Shown: positions 24,433 to 33,855, counted from the stretch's first letter. The stretch: 64,000 nucleotides of DNA from Pseudomonas cichorii (GCF_015471405.1 NZ_BLVZ01000015.1:99631-163630), one strand, 5' to 3'. Notes: generated by a model from the sequence alone, not told the origin. Made by a program: numbers and translations.

Positions 24433-24704
24433 CCCGCTTTGTCCCGCTCAAAAGCAATAACACTGATAACCCTGTGATGCATATCGACAGTCAGGCCCCA
24501 CTGGATTTTCTGTTTGCCAGTGCTGACCGGCGTATTCGTATGGCTCGTCGCCTCTTGGAATGTCTGGACGGGGCCGATGACGCTGATGTGCGTTATATGG
24601 CCAATGCGGCGCTGATGCTGTTGAGCGATGGCTGTGATGCGCTGGATCTGGTGGAGAAGCAGGTGTTTCGGCCTGGGTTGGACAGGGCAGTGGTCAGGCA
24701 TTAG
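24429..24704 (+). CDS. Small Pseudomonas protein, DUF3077/DUF6124-like
   Basis: This 91-residue protein is mostly helical in appearance. A helix-turn-helix-like hairpin of two amphipathic helices covers about residues 25-80 (FLFASADRRIRMARRLLECL and ADVRYMANAALMLLSDGCDA). It resembles the many small Pseudomonas-only proteins whose genes follow a structured leader. No function is known for them. The start is set by GGAGG and the ATGA overlap with the leader peptide. Alternatives: an antitoxin-like or regulatory partner; nothing in the sequence decides. Confidence 0.65.
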   Translation: MTRFVPLKSNNTDNPVMHIDSQAPLDFLFASADRRIRMARRLLECLDGADDADVRYMANAALMLLSDGCDALDLVEKQVFRPGLDRAVVRH

Positions 24705-24727
24705 CAGATTGGGGGCCTGGGTGATGC

Positions 24728-24816
24728 CGTCGCGGCCAAGGCCCCTCCCACAAGTGAGATGTATGCCTGATTGATCGGTATTTCACGGTTTGTTCGCGAA
24801 TGAATTCGCTCCTACG
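24728..24816. repeat. Two REP-like half elements
   Basis: GTCGCGGCCAAGGCCCCTCC (24729 onward) is a half of the GGCC-type REP. TTCGCGAATGAATTCGCTCC (24793 onward) is a half of the GAATTC-type REP. Complete pairs of each type occur elsewhere in the window, so this is a mixed or decayed doublet between two converging genes. Confidence 0.75.
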
Positions 24817-25954
24817 GGGTGGTGGAGCCTTGGATGACGAGGTGGATGAAGTGCAGTTTGGCGATGGCCGGTGCGGGCAGGACGAAGGGGTAGAAGTCGG
24901 GCTGGCCCATGCTGCGTGACAGTTCGTTGAGCATGCTGGCCAGTTCTATCCAGGCGTTGATGAATGAGAGGAAGGCCGGGCCGTCGGGGTGTTGGGGGTC
25001 GTAGAGGGCTTGCAGCGGGAACGGCTGGTAGTCCAGCTCCATTTCCCGCGCACTCATGCCCAGGCCCAGCGCGGTGTCGACGGCATCCATCATGTGCAGG
25101 TAGTGCGCCCAGGTTTCTGCCCAGTCTTCCCAGGGGTGCATGGTCGCGTAGGCGCTGACGTACTGTTGCTGCCAGCCTTCCGGGGCGCCGTTCTGGTAGT
25201 GGTTCTCCAGCGCGTCGGCATAGCTGGCGCGTTCGTCGCCGAACAGGTTGCGAAAGCCGTGCAGCCAGTAGGTGTCGGCAATCAGCCGGTCCCAGTAATA
25301 GTGCCCCACTTCATGGCGGAAATGCCCCAGCAAGGTGCGATAAGGCTCGTGCATCTGTACGCGCACGGCTTCGCGGTGGGCGTCGTCGGCTTCTTCGATA
25401 TTCAGGGTGATCAGGCCGTTGGCGTGGCCGGTGGTCGGCGGTTTACCTTCCAGGTCGATGCCGACAAAGTCGAAGGCCAGCCCGGTGTCTTCGTCGCTGG
25501 TCTTGGGGATGACTTCCAGCCCCAGGGAAATCAGTTGCGCCACCAAGCGCCGCTTGGCGGTTTCGACCTTGCGCCAGCGCTCGGGGTTTTCAGGGACAGA
25601 GAGGTCCGGGATAGTGCGATTCAGGCTACAGGCGATGCAGTATTCACCTGCATTGTGAGCCGGAAACAGCCAGTTGCAGGCGGCTGGCGTGTGCAGGTTG
25701 GCGCAGCGTCGGTAGAGGCCTGCGCCGGGGTCTTCGCTCAGGCGCCAGGTATCGGGCTCGGCGGCGGCTTCGATTGTGGCGATGCGTTCCTGTTCCGGTA
25801 GATAGCCCAATGCCGCCGAGCAGGCCAGGCACTGGGAGTTGGGAAAGAACACCGATTGGCCGCAGCGGCACTGCCAGACCTTGCTGTTGCGCTTTGTTTC
25901 GCTGATGAAGGGGGCAGCGATCCTTGAACTGAGTTGTTCGAAAAAGCGGTACAT
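24812..25954 (-). CDS. Zinc-ribbon metallopeptidase family protein
   Basis: This is a 380-residue protein. An N-terminal zinc ribbon has CRC-x10-CLAC (C29, C31, C42, C45). A second cysteine-rich patch (ANLHTPAACNW, YCIACSLN) and a zinc-peptidase-like motif RHEVGHYYWDRL near residue 213 follow, then ERASYADALENHY and a late EDWAETWAHYLHMMD that could provide the third metal ligand. It matches the family annotated as putative zinc-binding metallopeptidase in proteobacteria; substrates are unknown. ATG at 25954 with upstream AGGGAAA is preferred over a longer frame starting at 26047. It is probably cytoplasmic, since no signal peptide is visible. It lies downstream of ligA on the same strand, with a REP between. 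Confidence 0.85.
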   Translation of the reverse strand: MYRFFEQLSSRIAAPFISETKRNSKVWQCRCGQSVFFPNSQCLACSAALGYLPEQERIATIEAAAEPDTWRLSEDPGAGLYRRCANLHTPAACNWLFPAHNAGEYCIACSLNRTIPDLSVPENPERWRKVETAKRRLVAQLISLGLEVIPKTSDEDTGLAFDFVGIDLEGKPPTTGHANGLITLNIEEADDAHREAVRVQMHEPYRTLLGHFRHEVGHYYWDRLIADTYWLHGFRNLFGDERASYADALENHYQNGAPEGWQQQYVSAYATMHPWEDWAETWAHYLHMMDAVDTALGLGMSAREMELDYQPFPLQALYDPQHPDGPAFLSFINAWIELASMLNELSRSMGQPDFYPFVLPAPAIAKLHFIHLVIQGSTTP

Positions 25955-26059
25955 GGTGGTTTCCCTGGGGTCCGTGAACAGATTTCGTACAGAGCCTAGA
26001 TCATGGGCGGTGACAGGGGTTCCGTGTTTTTGGGGGGCCTGGGACATTCAATCAGATGG

Positions 26060-26086
26060 CTGTCGCGGGCAAGCCCCCTCCCACAG
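26060..26086. repeat. Single REP element
   Basis: GTCGCGGGCAAGCCCCCTCC (from 26062) is a half REP of the Pseudomonas GGCAAGCC type, in the gap between ligA and the metallopeptidase gene. No partner is nearby. Confidence 0.65.
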
Positions 26087-26092
26087 GGATCT

Positions 26093-28456
26093 TTATTCCA
26101 CTTCAATGCCCTGCCCGCTCAGGAATGCCACAAAGGCTTCTTCATCCAGCACTTCCAGGCCCAGTTCGTTGGCCTTGGTGAGTTTGGAGCCTGCGCCGGG
26201 GCCGGCGACGACGGTGTGGGTTTTGGCGGAGACGGAGCCGGATACCTTGGCACCCAGGCTTTCGAGCTTTTCCTTGGCGATGTCGCGGCTCATGCGTTCC
26301 AGCGAGCCAGTCAGGACCCAGGTCTGGCCGGCCAGCGGCAGGCCTTCGACGGTTTTCTTCTCGCTGCGCCAGTGCATGCCGAATTCCTTGAGCTGCGCTT
26401 CGATGGCTCGCGCCCGCTCGGCGTTGGCGCTGTCATCGAAGAACTCGCGCACGGCCTTGGCCTGTTTCTCCGGCAGCGCCTGACGCATGTCCAGCCAGTC
26501 GGCGCTGATCACGTTTTCCAGCGTACCGAACTTGTCGGCCAGTTTCTGCGCGCCGCCCGGCCCAACCGAGAAGATGTGCAGTTTGTCGATCAGGCTGCCC
26601 AGGGTGGTGCTGGCCGCAAACTCGGCACCCAGTTCGCCTTCATCCTGCAATTGCAGGCCACTCTCGCCCAGCAAGGCATCGATGACTTCACGGTTGTGGC
26701 TGTCCTCGAAGAAGCTGTGAATTTCGTGAGCGACTTCCAGGCCGATATCCGGCAGGTAGGTGAGCACTTCCGGCAAGGCCTTGCGCACCCGCGCCAGGGA
26801 CGCCAGCGAGCGGGCCAGCACCTTGGCGGTTTCTTCGCCCACATCGGGAATGCCCAGCGCGTAGATGAAGCGCGCCAGAGTCGGCTTGCGGCTGTCAGCA
26901 ATGGCCTTGAGCAGTTTGTTACTGGAGACTTCGGCAAAGCCTTCCAGGTCGATGATCTGTTCGTATTGCAGTTTGTACAGGTCAGCGGGCGAGCCGATGA
27001 GCTTTTCGTCCACCAGTTGCTCGATGGTCTTGTCGCCCAGGCCTTCGATGTCCATGGCTCGACGCGAGACGTAGTGGATGATCGCCTGCTTGAGCTGCGC
27101 GCCACAGGCCAGACGGCCGACGCAGCGATAGACCGCGCCTTCGCTGATGGTTTCCTTGCCTTTGCTGCGCTTGACCAGTTGCGTGCGCTCTACGTGGGAG
27201 CCGCAGACCGGGCAGGTTTTCGGCACCTCCACCGGGCGGGCGTTTTCCGGGCGGCGTTCGGCCACCACTTGCACCACTTGCGGGATGACGTCACCGGCAC
27301 GGCGGATGATGACGGTATCGCCGATCATCACGCCCAGGCGTGCGACTTCGTCCATGTTGTGCAATGTGGCGTTGGACACCATGACGCCTGCGACCTTGAC
27401 CTGCTTGAGGCGTGCGACCGGCGTGACTGCGCCCGTGCGCCCGACCTGGAATTCGACGTCCAGCAGTTCGGTCAGCTCTTCCATGGCCGGGAACTTGTGG
27501 GCGATGGCCCAGCGCGGCTCACGGGCGCGGAAGCCCAGTTCACGCTGGGAAGCCAGGTTGTTGACCTTGAAGACCACGCCGTCGATTTCATACGTCAACT
27601 GGAGGCGGCGTTCACCGATATCGCGGTAATACGCCAGGCACTCTTCGATCCCGTCCGCCAGTTTCAGCTCGCGGCTGACCGGCATGCCCCATTCCTTGAG
27701 CTTGTTCAGCATGCCTACATGGGTGTCGGAAATTTCGGTAGAAACCTGGCCCAGGCCATAACAGCAGAATTCCAGCGGGCGGTTGGCGGTGATTTTCGAG
27801 TCAAGCTGGCGCAGGCTGCCTGCCGCCGCATTACGCGGGTTGGCGAAGGTCTTGCCGCCGGTTTCCATCTGGCTGGCATTGAGCCGCTCGAAACCGGCCT
27901 TGGACATGAAGACTTCACCCCGCACTTCAAGCACGTCAGGCCAGCCTGTGCCTTGCAGCTTGAGGGGGATATTGCGCACGGTGCGCACGTTGACGCTGAT
28001 GTCTTCGCCGGTGGTGCCATCACCACGAGTGGCGCCACGCACCAGCGCGCCGTCGCGATACAGCAGGCTGACCGCCAGGCCGTCCAGCTTGGGCTCGCAG
28101 CTGTATTGCACCTTGGCGCCGCTACCGAACAGGTCGTCTGCCGGCAGGTCGAGGCCTTCGCTCACGCGGCGGTCGAACTCGCGCATGTCGGTTTCTTCAA
28201 AGGCGTTGCCCAGGCTGAGCATGGGGACTTCATGACGCACTTGAGTGAAGGCCGAAAGCGCCGCGCTGCCAACACGCTGGGTCGGGGAATCCGGGGTGAC
28301 CAGATGCGGGTTTTCAGCCTCAAGGGCCTTGAGTTCGTGAAACAGGCGATCGTACTCGGCATCCGGGATGCTGGGTTCGTCCAGCACGTGGTAGCGGTAG
28401 TTGTGTTGATCCAGCTCTGCGCGCAGTTCCAGGATTCGGGTTTCGACGACCTTCAT
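26093..28456 (-). CDS. ligA: NAD-dependent DNA ligase
   Basis: This 787-residue LigA seals nicks in DNA with NAD+ during replication and repair. Domains in order: Ia (YHVLDEPSIPDAEYDRL, residues 22-38), the adenylation domain with KLDG at 123-126 (K123 takes the AMP), the OB fold, the four-cysteine zinc finger (CPVCGSH, then YRCVGRLACGAQ), helix-hairpin-helix repeats and a C-terminal BRCT domain (LAGQTWVLTGSLERMSRDIA, then AKVSGSVSAKTHTVVAG). The length is slightly above the usual 670 or so residues because of insertions near 105-115 and in the HhH-to-BRCT region, as in other Pseudomonas. The ATG at 28456 gives the canonical N-terminus; a longer frame has none. zipA and smc lie upstream on the same strand. 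Confidence 0.97.
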   Translation of the reverse strand: MKVVETRILELRAELDQHNYRYHVLDEPSIPDAEYDRLFHELKALEAENPHLVTPDSPTQRVGSAALSAFTQVRHEVPMLSLGNAFEETDMREFDRRVSEGLDLPADDLFGSGAKVQYSCEPKLDGLAVSLLYRDGALVRGATRGDGTTGEDISVNVRTVRNIPLKLQGTGWPDVLEVRGEVFMSKAGFERLNASQMETGGKTFANPRNAAAGSLRQLDSKITANRPLEFCCYGLGQVSTEISDTHVGMLNKLKEWGMPVSRELKLADGIEECLAYYRDIGERRLQLTYEIDGVVFKVNNLASQRELGFRAREPRWAIAHKFPAMEELTELLDVEFQVGRTGAVTPVARLKQVKVAGVMVSNATLHNMDEVARLGVMIGDTVIIRRAGDVIPQVVQVVAERRPENARPVEVPKTCPVCGSHVERTQLVKRSKGKETISEGAVYRCVGRLACGAQLKQAIIHYVSRRAMDIEGLGDKTIEQLVDEKLIGSPADLYKLQYEQIIDLEGFAEVSSNKLLKAIADSRKPTLARFIYALGIPDVGEETAKVLARSLASLARVRKALPEVLTYLPDIGLEVAHEIHSFFEDSHNREVIDALLGESGLQLQDEGELGAEFAASTTLGSLIDKLHIFSVGPGGAQKLADKFGTLENVISADWLDMRQALPEKQAKAVREFFDDSANAERARAIEAQLKEFGMHWRSEKKTVEGLPLAGQTWVLTGSLERMSRDIAKEKLESLGAKVSGSVSAKTHTVVAGPGAGSKLTKANELGLEVLDEEAFVAFLSGQGIEVE

Positions 28457-28474
28457 ACAATGTTCTCTCAAAAA

Positions 28475-28498
28475 GCAAAAAAGCAGCCGGGGCTGCTT
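28475..28498 (-). terminator. Rho-independent terminator between zipA and ligA
   Basis: On the minus strand AGCAGCC-CC-GGCTGCT is followed by TTTTTTGC, a compact hairpin with a U-run. It lies only 19 bases before the ligA ATG, so it should end most zipA transcripts. It leaves almost no room for a separate ligA promoter downstream of it. Confidence 0.8.
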
Positions 28499-28512
28499 AA
28501 TCTGGCATTTCC

Positions 28513-28600
28513 GTGGGAGCGAATTCATTCGCGAGAGGGCCGTACATCCGAAGAAGGTCTATCGTCGTCAATGGCGTCTCGCGAATGAATTCGCTCCTAC
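28513..28600. repeat. REPIN, GAATTC type
   Basis: Two inverted REP halves, GTGGGAGCGAATTCATTCGC at 28513 and its complement ending 28600, are separated by about 45 bases. The same type occurs at 37929, 44396 and 55479. Confidence 0.85.
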
Positions 28601-28602
28601 TG

Positions 28603-29451
28603 TCAGCGGCGCTGGGTTAATGCGCGGCGCTCGAATTCGACAATGCGCTGGCGGTAATGCTCAATGGTTTGAGCGGTCATGACGCTGCGTTGGTCGTCTT
28701 TCAGTTCGCCGTTGAGTTCATGGGCCAGCTTGCGGGCTGCGGCGACCATGACGTCGAACGCCTGCTTCGGATGACGCGGCCCAGGCAAGCCCAGGAAGAA
28801 GCTGACGGCACGGGTGCTGAAATGGTCGATGTCGTCCAGATCGAACACGCCCGGCTTCACGGCATTGGCCATGGAGAACAGGACTTCGCCATTGCCAGCC
28901 ATGCTTTCGTGACGGTGGAAGATGTCCATTTCGCCGAAACGCAGACCGCTTTCCAGGATGTTCTGCAGCAGTGCAGGCCCTTTGAAACCGCTTTCGTCAC
29001 GGCAGATCACGCTGATGACCAGCACTTCTTCGACAGGCGGCAGGTCCTTGTCTTCGGTGATGCGCTGGGCCGGCTTGTCGTCCGGGAAGTCGTCGTTGCG
29101 ATCGGTGAACAGGCTAGGGCCGTCCATATCCAGGTTCAAGTCGCCCTGTTGCGGCTCGTCCTTGCGCTTCTTGTCGCTGTTGCTGCGTTTGCTCTCACGC
29201 GGGGTCGCACTCAACGACGGCAGGTCCTGCTCGTCCAGTTGAGGTTCCTTGTGGGTATCCAGCACGCGGGGTGGGCCCAGCAATTCTGCGGACGTGGTTT
29301 CATCGTCGTCCGGCAGATTGGAGAAGCTTCGGTCGAGCCTGAATTTCAGTTTCCCCTTGCCGCCGCGCATACGGCGCCAGCCATCGAAGAGAATACCGGC
29401 AATGACAATAATGCCGATGACGATCAGCCACTCGCGCAGACCGATTTCCAT
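28603..29451 (-). CDS. zipA: Cell division protein ZipA
   Basis: This 282-residue inner-membrane division protein tethers FtsZ to the membrane at the Z-ring. It has a single N-terminal membrane helix (LREWLIVIGIIVIAGILFDG, residues 5-24), then a basic patch, a long charged and proline-containing linker (about 40-140) and the C-terminal FtsZ-binding beta/alpha domain. The last contains VLVISVICRDESGFKGPALL and ILESGLRFGEMDIFHRHE. It is the usual length for Pseudomonas. The gene lies between smc and ligA as in other pseudomonads, and a terminator follows it. Confidence 0.96.
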   Translation of the reverse strand: MEIGLREWLIVIGIIVIAGILFDGWRRMRGGKGKLKFRLDRSFSNLPDDDETTSAELLGPPRVLDTHKEPQLDEQDLPSLSATPRESKRSNSDKKRKDEPQQGDLNLDMDGPSLFTDRNDDFPDDKPAQRITEDKDLPPVEEVLVISVICRDESGFKGPALLQNILESGLRFGEMDIFHRHESMAGNGEVLFSMANAVKPGVFDLDDIDHFSTRAVSFFLGLPGPRHPKQAFDVMVAAARKLAHELNGELKDDQRSVMTAQTIEHYRQRIVEFERRALTQRR

Positions 29452-29702
29452 GTAATCCAGTGCCTCTAATGAAGAATTTTCAAAATAAGGGCCTAAACCC
29501 CTTTAATACGTGGTGCCAAGTCTATGTTCTAACTGGCATTTTGCCCACGCCGAAATAAAAAAGTGGTCACTAAACTAGCACGACCAAAGGTAACTTTACA
29601 CCGTCTGTTACACCTGTTTGGCCCTGAGGGTAGTATCTATCGCTACCGCTTCACATATTTGAGCCACTAAAAAGCCATTTCCCCGCGAAATCACGTTACA
29701 GA
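29452..29702 (-). promoter_or_regulatory. zipA upstream region
   Basis: This 251-base gap between smc and zipA is more AT-rich than its surroundings and has no gene. It is long enough for an independent zipA promoter, but no promoter hexamers were clear enough to place. Confidence 0.4.
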
Positions 29703-32700
29703 TCACGCATCCACAAGGGCCATCGCCTCCTCGACATCCACCGCTACAAGGCGCGAACAGCCGGGTTCATGCATGGTTACGCCCATCAGCTGGTCGGCCA
29801 TTTCCATGGCGATCTTGTTGTGGGTGATGTAGATGAATTGCACTGTTTGTGACATTTCTTTCACCAAGCGTGCATAACGTCCCACGTTGGCGTCATCCAG
29901 GGGTGCATCGACTTCGTCGAGCATGCAGAACGGTGCCGGGTTGAGTTTGAAAATGGCAAAAACCAGTGCCAATGCAGTCAGGGCTTTTTCCCCACCGGAC
30001 AGCAAATGAATCGTGCTGTTCTTCTTGCCGGGAGGACGCGCCATGATTGTCACCCCTGTATCGAGTAAATCTTCGCCCGTCAGTTCCAAATAAGCGGAGC
30101 CGCCACCGAAAACTTTCGGAAACAGCGCCTGAATTCCGCTGTTTATCTGATCGAAGGTCTCCTTGAAACGATTGCGGGTTTCCTTGTCGATCTTGCGGAT
30201 CACGTTTTCCAGCGTCTCCAGAGCCTCCACCAGGTCAGCGTTCTGGGCATCGAGGTAACGCTTGCGCTCGGACTGTTGCTGGTATTCGTCGATGGCCGCG
30301 AGGTTGATCGCGCCCAGGCGCTGGATGCGCCCCGCAATGTTTTCAAGTTGTTGCTCGGCACTCGCCTCGCTGGCTTCGGGGCTCAAGGTCGCCAGCACGC
30401 CGTGAAGGTCATAGCCGTCTTCCTGCAACTGGTCCTGCAAGGCCTTGCGCCGCACCGTCAGGGCTTGCCATTCAAGGCGCTGCTGCTCCAGCTGGCCACG
30501 CAACAGTTGCGATTGTTGCTCGGCCTGGGTGCGACGCTTCTCGGCGTCGCGCAGTTCACGGTCGGCATCTTCCAGAGCGATTTTGGCGATACGCATTTCG
30601 TCGTCGACGACCATGCGTTTTTCCAGCAATTCTTCGAGCTTGAGGCGCAACTCTTCCAGCGGGGCCTGCCCTTCTTCCAGGTTCAGGCCCAGTTGCTCGC
30701 TTTTTTCGGACAGCCGCTCGGACTGCATCTTCAGGCGCTCAAGGGCCTGGCGCGTGGAGTCGTGCTGCGCCTTGATCGAGCCGAGGCGCACCGCCAGTTG
30801 ATGGCTGCGATCCTTGTGCTGACGCGCCTCCTGACGAATCCGGTCCAGACGCTCGCGCAGGCTGTCGCGCTGAGCTTGCAGCAGCTCGCGCTGCTCGGTG
30901 TCCTGAGCCATGGCGTCCAGGGCGTCTTGCAGTTGCACGCGGGATTCGCCCAGGTGCTCATGCTCCATGGCGCGCTGTTCGCCCACTTCGGTGAGTTCTT
31001 CATCAAGGCGGGTACGGCGCAGGGTCAACTGCTCGACCTTGGCCTTGGCCGCCGACAGCTGGGCCTTGAGTTCGCCCTGCTGACGGGTTTCGTCTTGCAG
31101 GCGGCGACGCAGTTGTTCGCGGGTTTCTTCCTGTTGCGTCTGTTGCTCACGCAGCGACAGCAGTTGTTCTTCACGGGCCGCCAGTGCCGCTTCGAGTTCG
31201 TCACGCTCCAGCCCAAGCCGTTGCAGTTCCTGACCACGGGCCAGAACGCCGCTCTGGGCTTCACTGGCGCGGCGCACGCGCAAGAAGTGACGCCCGACCC
31301 AATAGCCATCGCGGCTGATAAAACTTTGCCCGGCACTCAACTGCCCACGTCGGGCCAAGGCTTCGTCGAGGGTTTGCACCGGCATGACCTGCCCCAGCCA
31401 GGCCGACAGGTCGACCGGGCTTTCGACCTTGTCCAGCAGGCTGCCCGGCAGGCGACTGGTATCGGCTCCGGGGCTCAGCAGGCGCAAGTCGCCCTGCTGG
31501 AAACCGGCCAGATCCAGCCCGGCAAAATCATCCACCAGCACCGCTTGCAGGTCGGCACCCAGCACGGTTTCCACCGCCAGTTCCCAGCCTGCTTCGACAC
31601 TCAGCCCTTCAGCCAGACGCGGGCGCTCGGCCAGTTGCTGGTCACGCAGCCACTCGGCAGTGCCGGTGTCCGGGTCGAGGGCTGCCTGTTGCAAGGCTTC
31701 AAGCGAGGCCAATCGGCCATTCAAGCGTTGCAGTTCGCCCTGGGCCTGCTGCTGCGCCTGATTGGCCTGTTGCAACTGATCGCGCAACTGCTCCAGTTGC
31801 TCGACCACCTGACCTTCGTTCAGGTGCAGGTCGTCGATGGTCATTTCACGAGTGGCCAGGTCTTCGCTCAGTTCAAGAATGGCCGCGTCTTCGGGGTCAG
31901 CGGCCAACAATTGGCGCTCTTCGTTCAAACGACGCTGACGCTCGGCCAGACGCTCGATGCTTTGTTCCAGTTGCTGAATGCGCGACTGCTGCACCTGAGC
32001 CTGACGTTGCGGCTCGGCCGATTGCTGGTTGAAGGTGTCCCACTTTTCCTGCCAGCCCTGCATCGTGGCTTCGGCGTCTTCCAGGGCAATGGCCGACTCC
32101 TCGGCGGCAGCGCTGGTCATTTCCTGTTCCGGTTCGAGCATTTCCAGCTCTTCGCCCAGGGTCGCCAGCAAGGTGGTGTCGTGTCCCAGGTGCGATTCGG
32201 TTTCCTGTCGGGCACGCTCGGCTTCGCGCAGGTCGTCCTGCAACTGACGCAAGCGCTGCTGGCCGTGCTGAATGCTCTGCTCGACACGGGCGATATCGCC
32301 ACCCACGGAATAGAAACGCCCCTGCACCACATTGAAACGCTCGGACAGGTCGTGATGGCCGTCCCGCAGTCGCTCGATGCTGGCATCGGCACTGCGCTGG
32401 TCAGCCACCAAGGCCTCGAAACCGATTTCCTGATTGCCGATCACTGCCTCGCGCTGGCCAACCTGCTCGTTCAGGGCCTGCCAGCGCAGAGCCGACAACT
32501 GAGCCTTGAGCTGACGCTCTTCGGCCTTGTATTCCTGATACTTCTCGGCGGCCTGTGCCTGCCGATGCAAGCGCTCAAGCTGGCGTTCCAGCTCTTCGCG
32601 CAGGTCCGTCAGGCGTGCGAGGTTTTCATGGGTGCGACGAATGCGGTTTTCGGTTTCCCGGCGGCGCTCCTTGTACTTGGAGATGCCAGCGGCTTCTTCG

Positions 32701-33191
32701 ATGAAGTTGCGCAGGTCTTCGGGCTTGGCTTCGATCAGCTTGGAGATCATGCCCTGCTCGATGATCGAATAGCTGCGCGGCCCAAGGCCGGTGCCCAGGA
32801 AAATATCGGTGATATCGCGCCGACGGCATTTGGTGCCGTTGAGGTAATAAGTGTTCTGGCTGTCGCGGGTCACTTTGCGGCGAATGGAAATTTCCGCGTA
32901 GCTGGCGTATTCACCCACCAGCGTGCCATCGGAGTTGTCGAACACCAGTTCGATGCTCGCCTGGCTCACGGGCTTGCGGCTGGTGGAGCCGTTGAAGATG
33001 ACGTCGGTCATCGACTCGCCGCGCAGGTTCTTGGCAGAGCTTTCGCCCATCACCCAACGCACGGCGTCGATGATGTTGGACTTGCCGCAACCATTGGGGC
33101 CGACAACGGCCGCCATGTTACTGGGGAAGTTCACCGTGGTGGGGTCGACGAAGGATTTGAACCCCGCCAGCTTGATGCACTTCAGACGCAT
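29703..33191 (-). CDS. smc: Chromosome segregation protein SMC
   Basis: This 1162-residue condensin ATPase organises and separates chromosomes with ScpA and ScpB. The N-terminal head has Walker A GPNGCGKS at 31-38. Long coiled coils (about 170-500 and 660-1000, rich in Q, E, R and L) flank a hinge near 510-650 (PDTGTAEWLRDQQLAERPRL, then FISRDGYWVGRHFLRVRRAS). The C-terminal head has the ABC signature LLSGGEKALTALAL and Walker B FCMLDEVDAPLDDANV. The length is normal. It starts 4 bases after the GntR gene stop, so both may share a transcript. scpA and scpB are not in the window. Confidence 0.97.
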   Translation of the reverse strand: MRLKCIKLAGFKSFVDPTTVNFPSNMAAVVGPNGCGKSNIIDAVRWVMGESSAKNLRGESMTDVIFNGSTSRKPVSQASIELVFDNSDGTLVGEYASYAEISIRRKVTRDSQNTYYLNGTKCRRRDITDIFLGTGLGPRSYSIIEQGMISKLIEAKPEDLRNFIEEAAGISKYKERRRETENRIRRTHENLARLTDLREELERQLERLHRQAQAAEKYQEYKAEERQLKAQLSALRWQALNEQVGQREAVIGNQEIGFEALVADQRSADASIERLRDGHHDLSERFNVVQGRFYSVGGDIARVEQSIQHGQQRLRQLQDDLREAERARQETESHLGHDTTLLATLGEELEMLEPEQEMTSAAAEESAIALEDAEATMQGWQEKWDTFNQQSAEPQRQAQVQQSRIQQLEQSIERLAERQRRLNEERQLLAADPEDAAILELSEDLATREMTIDDLHLNEGQVVEQLEQLRDQLQQANQAQQQAQGELQRLNGRLASLEALQQAALDPDTGTAEWLRDQQLAERPRLAEGLSVEAGWELAVETVLGADLQAVLVDDFAGLDLAGFQQGDLRLLSPGADTSRLPGSLLDKVESPVDLSAWLGQVMPVQTLDEALARRGQLSAGQSFISRDGYWVGRHFLRVRRASEAQSGVLARGQELQRLGLERDELEAALAAREEQLLSLREQQTQQEETREQLRRRLQDETRQQGELKAQLSAAKAKVEQLTLRRTRLDEELTEVGEQRAMEHEHLGESRVQLQDALDAMAQDTEQRELLQAQRDSLRERLDRIRQEARQHKDRSHQLAVRLGSIKAQHDSTRQALERLKMQSERLSEKSEQLGLNLEEGQAPLEELRLKLEELLEKRMVVDDEMRIAKIALEDADRELRDAEKRRTQAEQQSQLLRGQLEQQRLEWQALTVRRKALQDQLQEDGYDLHGVLATLSPEASEASAEQQLENIAGRIQRLGAINLAAIDEYQQQSERKRYLDAQNADLVEALETLENVIRKIDKETRNRFKETFDQINSGIQALFPKVFGGGSAYLELTGEDLLDTGVTIMARPPGKKNSTIHLLSGGEKALTALALVFAIFKLNPAPFCMLDEVDAPLDDANVGRYARLVKEMSQTVQFIYITHNKIAMEMADQLMGVTMHEPGCSRLVAVDVEEAMALVDA

Positions 33192-33195
33192 GGTT

Positions 33196-33855
33196 TCAGC
33201 CTGTGGACAAAGCAGCCAGCACCAGTCTGCAGCTGCGTTGGCAATAATGGGTAAGGATTACGCGAATCTGTGGCAGGTCCCGGGCCACAACGGCTTCAAG
33301 CATTTGTGAGAACAGCGTCAGATAATCGCCCAGTTCGGCCTTGCGCTGTTCAAGCGCCAGGTAATAGCTGCGGCTCATGGACGGTTGCAGGTTCTCGACG
33401 GTCTCTTGCAGGTACGGGTTGTCGGCAAACGGATAGGCGGCGCGCATGACGTTGAAGCTTTCTTCAACGAATACCGTGACATCCTCACGCTCATAACTGT
33501 TCTTGAGACGTTGCTGGATTTGCATGAACGGTGCCAGATCCGACTCGCGCTGCCAGCGTTCGGCAACCGCCGTGGCGAGCAGGATATACAACTCGGCCAT
33601 CAGCGAGCACAGGCCGACCACATTATGGGCATCCAGCACAGTCACCTGCGCACCACGACGCGGCAAGATCACCACCAGATGCCTGCGCTCCAGAATCAAG
33701 AGAGCTTCGCGCACTGTACCGCGACTGACACTCAGCGCCTGCGTGACCTTTTGTTCCTGGATCCGCTCTCCAGGTTTCAGCTCGCCACGGATGATCCGCT
33801 CGGCAATGTGCTGAGCGACTTGCTCGGCGAGGCTGTCCGATGCCTTGAACGTCAT
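33196..33855 (-). CDS. GntR-family regulator (FadR-like) next to smc
   Basis: This is a 219-residue regulator. It has a winged helix-turn-helix at about 10-75 (GERIQEQKVTQALSVSRGTV and REALLILERRHLVVILPRRG) and a C-terminal all-helical FCD-type ligand domain. ATG at 33855 with AAGGAAAG upstream is preferred to a longer frame. It is divergent from xdhA across 263 bases and immediately upstream of smc (4-base gap). The divergent position makes it a candidate regulator of the xanthine dehydrogenase genes; that is inference, since in other pseudomonads it simply precedes smc. Confidence 0.85.
   Translation of the reverse strand: MTFKASDSLAEQVAQHIAERIIRGELKPGERIQEQKVTQALSVSRGTVREALLILERRHLVVILPRRGAQVTVLDAHNVVGLCSLMAELYILLATAVAERWQRESDLAPFMQIQQRLKNSYEREDVTVFVEESFNVMRAAYPFADNPYLQETVENLQPSMSRSYYLALEQRKAELGDYLTLFSQMLEAVVARDLPQIRVILTHYCQRSCRLVLAALSTG

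Noticed and set aside
26003..28588. Long plus-strand frame opposite ligA
   Set aside because: Shadow of the ligA reading frame; no family motif and no start signal.
30276..33254. Very long open frame on the plus strand opposite smc
   Set aside because: It is antisense to an unmistakable SMC gene, lacks a ribosome site and has hydrophobic, repeat-like composition expected from the complement of GC-rich coiled-coil codons.
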